Below, piece after piece: positions 60,754 to 64,000 of a DNA stretch of 64,000 bases. This DNA comes from CADEDV01 sp964596345. Lineage in GTDB: Bacteria; Bacteroidota; Bacteroidia; Chitinophagales; Chitinophagaceae. Every line of letters starts with the position of its first letter. Position 1 is the stretch's first letter. The position numbers and the translations under genes were made by a program. The notes below the pieces were generated by a model. That model was given only the letters and a program-made list of their open reading frames with translations, was not told the origin of the DNA and searched no databases. The DNA is taken from contig CAZQSZ010000004.1 in NCBI GenBank assembly GCA_964596345.1, forward strand, positions 248,001-312,000, read 5' to 3'.

Positions 60754-61206
60754 ATGAGGGCGGTTATTCAGCGGGTGTCGAAAGCCAGTGTAACAATTGA
60801 TGGCAGCATACATGGACAGATCGGGACCGGGTTATTGGTATTGCTCGGTATTGAAGATGCCGATACAACAGAAGATATCGAATGGCTGAGCAGTAAGATC
60901 GTTAACCTCCGCATTTTTGATGATGCGGCCGGGGTGATGAATGAATCCGTGAAAGATCAAAACGGGGAGATATTGCTGGTAAGCCAGTTCACGTTGCATG
61001 CGTCCACTAAAAAAGGCAACCGGCCTTCTTATATAAAAGCCAGCAAGCCGGAAATAGCAATTCCCCTGTATGAAAAAATGATACAGCAGTTAACAACTGA
61101 CCTGGGCAGGGAAATCCAAACAGGCTCTTTCGGGGCTGATATGAAAGTGGAATTACTGAATGACGGACCGGTGACGATTGTAATGGATACAAAAAATAAG
61201 GAATAA
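60754..61206 (+). CDS. dtd: D-aminoacyl-tRNA deacylase
   Basis: The 150-residue enzyme removes D-amino acids from tRNAs. It has the family elements MRAVIQRVSKASVTIDG, LLVSQFTLHASTKKGNRPSY (SQFTL motif) and NDGPVTIVMDT (NxGPVT motif). Length is typical. It diverges from arfB with a 32-bp gap. Confidence 0.95.
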   Translation: MRAVIQRVSKASVTIDGSIHGQIGTGLLVLLGIEDADTTEDIEWLSSKIVNLRIFDDAAGVMNESVKDQNGEILLVSQFTLHASTKKGNRPSYIKASKPEIAIPLYEKMIQQLTTDLGREIQTGSFGADMKVELLNDGPVTIVMDTKNKE

Positions 61207-61291
61207 CTATGAGCGGAATGAGTGCAGGAGTTAAAGGGAGAACTTAGTTCCTGGAAACTCTTTTGCCCTTTTTCTCTTTTGAGCCCTTAGT

Positions 61292-61621
61292 TTACTGCAC
61301 ACCGATCTTTTCTGTAAACGGCTTCATGCCATCATACTGGATCATGATAAAATAGATCTTGTCTTTAGCCGGGGCACTGAAGTTAAATGTACTGGCATTC
61401 ACTTCCCGTTGCTCCACGATGCGGTGGCCGCTGGCCGTCCAGACCATAATATTCTTAATCAGCTTAGTGCTTTTTACGGTTACCTGTTTGCCCGACGTCA
61501 GGATGCGGTAAGGTTTGGCTGTTGGTTTAAACGAATCAACAGCTGGCTGGGCCAGGGAAGCTATTGTAAATAAAAGGCAGGTGACGATCACCATGAATCG
61601 CCGGGTAGCTGGACGCATCAT
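61292..61621 (-). CDS. Small secreted protein with a T9SS sorting-domain-like end
   Basis: From the Met at 61619-61621 the protein has about 109 residues, with a signal peptide (MMRPATRRFMVIVTCLLFTIASLAQ); in-frame upstream sequence to 61690 adds a charged stretch without family features. The mature part resembles an isolated sorting-domain fold (KNIMVWTASGHRIVEQREVNAS, then AKDKIYFIMIQYDGMKPFTEKIGVQ). It may be a short carrier protein or decayed remnant. Confidence 0.6.
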   Translation of the reverse strand: MMRPATRRFMVIVTCLLFTIASLAQPAVDSFKPTAKPYRILTSGKQVTVKSTKLIKNIMVWTASGHRIVEQREVNASTFNFSAPAKDKIYFIMIQYDGMKPFTEKIGVQ

Positions 61622-61730
61622 AGAATAGAAATTTGATTTTATCGCTTTCAGAGGGCAGGAGGGTTCGGATCGGGAGGTTCTAAACGGCAAGAATCATGCT
61701 ATATTGCAGCAGCACTTTAAAAATTTTGTT

Positions 61731-62081
61731 ATGACTATTCAGGAAGCGCAGCAACAGGTGGATGGCTGGATCAAAACCGTGGGTGTCCGTTATTTCAGTG
61801 AGCTCACCAATATGACCATCTTAACCGAAGAAGTAGGAGAATTAGCGAGGCATATGGCCAGGATATATGGAGACCAGTCTTACAAACCGGGTGAGAAGCC
61901 CAGTCCTGCCGGGAAGGTTGGGGGAGGCCCCGTGGCGGATGAAATGGCCGATGTGCTCTGGGTGTTGCTTTGCCTGGCCAACCAGACAGGTGTTGATCTG
62001 ACAGCGGCGTTGGAAAAGAATTTTGAGAAAAAAAATATACGGGATGGGGAGCGGCATAGGAATAATGAGAAATTGCTGTGA
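61731..62081 (+). CDS. MazG-like nucleotide pyrophosphohydrolase
   Basis: From the ATG at 61731 the protein has 116 residues (MTIQEAQQQVDGWIKT); an in-frame TTG at 61704 is unlikely to be the start. It has the MazG-type metal motif LTEEVGELAR (EExxE) and a second acidic set VADEMADVLWVLLCLAN (ExxD). It hydrolyses NTPs or related nucleotides to monophosphates, probably for pool sanitation. Confidence 0.88.
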   Translation: MTIQEAQQQVDGWIKTVGVRYFSELTNMTILTEEVGELARHMARIYGDQSYKPGEKPSPAGKVGGGPVADEMADVLWVLLCLANQTGVDLTAALEKNFEKKNIRDGERHRNNEKLL

Positions 62082-62088
62082 GGGTATA

Positions 62089-62148
62089 ACCATTAAGAAG
62101 TTGAGGAACATTAAGAGATGCCTTAACTAATCTTAATTCCTTAATGGT
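62089..62148. repeat. 60-bp inverted repeat between the MazG-like gene and glyS
   Basis: ACCATTAAG (62089-62097) is repeated inverted as CTTAATGGT (62140-62148), with partial pairing continuing inward (AAGTTGAG against CTTAATTC). The motif ATTAAG also recurs within the loop (62110-62115). It begins 7 bp after the MazG-like stop codon and may be a repeat element or mRNA 3' end. Confidence 0.45.
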
Positions 62149-62233
62149 AAATGAGTTTTCAGGGCATTCAATCACCTGCTATAACAACAAAACAGAGTTC
62201 TTCTGTAAAGTGAATTAAATCACTGTTCTGGCT

Positions 62234-62241
62234 TATTTTTG
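62234..62241 (+). promoter_or_regulatory. Promoter -7 element for glyS
   Basis: TATTTTTG matches TAnnTTTG exactly and ends 7 nt before the glyS ATG, so the transcript would begin at or next to the start codon. No well-placed TTG is visible upstream. Confidence 0.5.
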
Positions 62242-62248
62242 CCGCCTT

Positions 62249-63718
62249 ATGGCAAACGATACAAATAAGTTCCAGGCGATCATTTCGCATTGTAAAGAAT
62301 ACGGGTTCATTTTCCCCAGCAGCGAGATCTATGACGGGCTCCAGGCAGTGTATGACTATGGCCAGATGGGCAGCGAGCTGAAAAAGAATATCAAGGATTA
62401 CTGGTGGAAGAGCATGACGCAGCTTCACGATAATATCGTGGGTATCGATGCCGCTATTTTTATGCACCCCACCACCTGGAAGGCCAGCGGCCATGTTGAT
62501 AATTTCAACGACCCGATGATCGATAATAAGGATAGTAAGAAAAGATACCGGGTGGATCATCTTATAGAAGCCTATATAGATGAATTGAACAATACCGGTG
62601 AAACAGAAAAAGCTGAGACCGTTCATATTTTAATGAATAATTATCTAGCAGAGGATAATTTTATTGGTTTGAAAAAGCTGATCGAGGATAATAAGATCAA
62701 ATGTGCTATCAGCGGCACGGGCAACTGGACGGATATCCGCCAGTTCAACCTGATGTTTTCAACTGAATTTGGTTCTACTGTCTCCAGTGATGATGAGGAT
62801 AATAAAGTGTACTTGCGGCCCGAAACCGCACAGGGTATCTTCGTCAATTTCCTGAATGTGCAGAAGACCGGCCGGATGAAAATACCGTTTGGTATTGCAC
62901 AGATCGGTAAAGCATTCCGGAATGAAATTGTGGCAAGACAGTTCATTTTCCGCATGCGGGAATTTGAACAGATGGAAATGCAGTTCTTCATCCGCCCCGG
63001 CACGCAGAAAGAATGGTATGAAAAATGGAAGGCCACCAGGCTGGAATGGCACAAGAGCCTGGGGATACCAGCAGAAAAATACCGTTACCATGATCATGTG
63101 AAGCTGGCCCACTATGCCGATGCCGCCTGTGATATTGAATTTGAATTCCCGATCGGTTTCAAAGAACTGGAAGGTATTCACAGCCGTACCGACTTTGACC
63201 TGAAACAACACCAGGAATACAGCAAAAAGAAGATGCAGTATTTCGATAATGATATTGATCCCGCCACCGGCAAGCCGTATGGTAATTATATACCGTATGT
63301 AATTGAAACCTCCATTGGCCTGGATCGTATGTTCCTTGCCGTAGTCAGTCATGCTTATGAAGAGCAGGACCTGGGCACCCCGGAAAAACCCGACAGCCGG
63401 GTGGTGTTGAAATTCCCGGCCAAACTGGCCCCGATCAAACTGGCGGTGTTACCCCTGACCAAGAAAGATGGCCTGCCGGAAATTGCAGAACAGATCATGA
63501 CGGACCTGAAGCCGCATTTCCGTTGTTTCTACGAAGAAAAGGATTCTATTGGTAAACGCTACCGCCGGATGGATGCACTCGGAACGCCGTTTTGTGTAAC
63601 GGTGGATCACCAGTCCAAAGAAGATAATACTGTCACCATCCGTCACCGGGATTCGATGGAGCAGGAAAGAGTTTCTATCGGAAAACTAAAAGAGATAGTC
63701 TTGTCTGCAATTGGATAA
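62249..63718 (+). CDS. glyS: Glycine--tRNA ligase, single-chain type
   Basis: The 489-residue class II synthetase is the dimeric alpha-2 form. Motif 2 is FRNEIVARQFIFRMREFEQMEMQFF, and motif 3 lies in VIETSIGLDRMFLAVVSHAYEEQ. YLRPETAQGIFVNFLNV and HSRTDFDLKQHQEYS are further family signatures. It is a housekeeping gene, followed by a terminator and then the nifJ-type gene. Confidence 0.96.
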   Translation: MANDTNKFQAIISHCKEYGFIFPSSEIYDGLQAVYDYGQMGSELKKNIKDYWWKSMTQLHDNIVGIDAAIFMHPTTWKASGHVDNFNDPMIDNKDSKKRYRVDHLIEAYIDELNNTGETEKAETVHILMNNYLAEDNFIGLKKLIEDNKIKCAISGTGNWTDIRQFNLMFSTEFGSTVSSDDEDNKVYLRPETAQGIFVNFLNVQKTGRMKIPFGIAQIGKAFRNEIVARQFIFRMREFEQMEMQFFIRPGTQKEWYEKWKATRLEWHKSLGIPAEKYRYHDHVKLAHYADAACDIEFEFPIGFKELEGIHSRTDFDLKQHQEYSKKKMQYFDNDIDPATGKPYGNYIPYVIETSIGLDRMFLAVVSHAYEEQDLGTPEKPDSRVVLKFPAKLAPIKLAVLPLTKKDGLPEIAEQIMTDLKPHFRCFYEEKDSIGKRYRRMDALGTPFCVTVDHQSKEDNTVTIRHRDSMEQERVSIGKLKEIVLSAIG

Positions 63719-63739
63719 AAGCAATATAACCTGTTAAAT

Positions 63740-63773
63740 AATAAGCCCTGAGTTTACAAGCTAGGGGCTTATT
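63740..63773 (+). terminator. Terminator of glyS
   Basis: AATAAGCCC (63740-63748) pairs with GGGCTTATT (63765-63773) and is followed by TATTTTC, about 22 bp after the glyS stop codon. Confidence 0.75.
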
Positions 63774-63879
63774 TATTTTCCATCCCATTCAAAATCAAGT
63801 TTCCGCCTGATGAAGGTCAGTCTGAACCCAAAAGGGTATCTCTACTTTGCCCTATCATTTAAGACTTAAAACTTCATAT

Positions 63880-64000
63880 ATGGAAACGATCACCAAGGCA
63901 GCACCGACTGCCGGGAAATCAAAAAATAAAGAAGTGGTAACCGCCATCATGGATGGTAACGAAGCCGCCTCTTATATTGCCTACAAAACCAGCGAGGTTT
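63880..64000 (+). CDS. nifJ: Pyruvate:ferredoxin (flavodoxin) oxidoreductase, N-terminal start only
   Basis: Only the first 40 codons are in the window, starting from the ATG at 63880-63882. After a Lys/Ala-rich lead-in the frame reads AIMDGNEAASYIAYKTSEV, the conserved opening of PFOR domain I (DGNEAA...Y...SEV, normally followed by YPITPSS outside the window). PFOR oxidises pyruvate to acetyl-CoA with reduction of ferredoxin, pointing to anaerobic or microaerobic metabolism. Confidence 0.8.
   Translation, partial: METITKAAPTAGKSKNKEVVTAIMDGNEAASYIAYKTSEV

Noticed and set aside
1..64000. CRISPR arrays, tRNA genes, insertion sequences and prophage
   Set aside because: I looked for evenly spaced repeats, cloverleaf sequences with CCA/TTC-loop motifs, transposase and integrase motifs and found none.

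Overview
The window comes from a chromosome of a Bacteroidota bacterium, most likely a member of the Chitinophagaceae or a close relative. The evidence is a type IX secretion (T9SS) signature (an M1 peptidase and smaller secreted proteins with C-terminal sorting domains, a PorP/SprF-like protein), transcarbamylase-type arginine synthesis as in Bacteroides, LytS/LytTR regulation, many Cys-anchored lipoproteins, near absence of Shine-Dalgarno sequences, and several promoters fitting the Bacteroidota pattern TTG-N20/21-TAnnTTTG. No tRNA, rRNA, CRISPR array, prophage or insertion sequence was seen.

Layout. 1-1939: 3' part of a secreted M1 aminopeptidase (cut by the window edge). 1995-11612: a ten-gene, minus-strand arginine operon in the order GNAT acyltransferase, argG, argC, a NamZ/DUF1343 protein, argD, a 96-residue membrane protein, argF', argB, argE, argH, mostly with overlapping ends. 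11.9-19.2 kb: housekeeping and transport genes (RsmI-like methylase, EI24 protein, 3-methyladenine DNA glycosylase, DASS transporter, PorP/SprF protein, upp, anmK). 19.2-22.3 kb: LytTR regulator, LytS-type kinase, DUF4288 protein and LiaF-like protein, with a terminator inside the group. 22.4-34.1 kb: secreted or metabolic enzymes (PD40-amidohydrolase, adenine deaminase, large BNR-repeat protein, fatty acid desaturase, GH109-like oxidoreductase). 34.4-40.4 kb: trmD, an OmpR/kinase pair, a double universal stress protein, a TPR protein and a lipoprotein.

40.4-51.6 kb is the most distinctive region: a clade II-type nitrous oxide reductase cluster on the minus strand (cytochrome c, nosZ, fasciclin lipoprotein, fused nosL, nosD, nosF, nosY, ric). 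It diverges from an Rrf2-type Fe-S regulator gene, followed by a second ric-like gene and an orphan PAS kinase. No nitrite or NO reductase gene is present in the window, so the cluster could serve N2O respiration and nitrosative stress repair. The electron donor lipoprotein, NosZ, the fasciclin protein and NosL may all be membrane tethered.

51.7-64 kb: a large Tol-like outer membrane protein with a degenerate peptidase domain, an MBL hydrolase, a lipoprotein, a flippase, a coiled-coil secreted protein, a di-heme peroxidase, arfB, dtd, a MazG-like hydrolase, glyS, and the start of a pyruvate:ferredoxin oxidoreductase gene.

The arginine genes together encode a full route from glutamate to arginine through N-acylated intermediates. 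Residue 90 of ArgF' is Val, which points to succinylated rather than acetylated intermediates. I saw no unmistakably new multi-gene defence or mobile system; the best leads are the nos cluster architecture and the two non-canonical passengers in the arginine operon.
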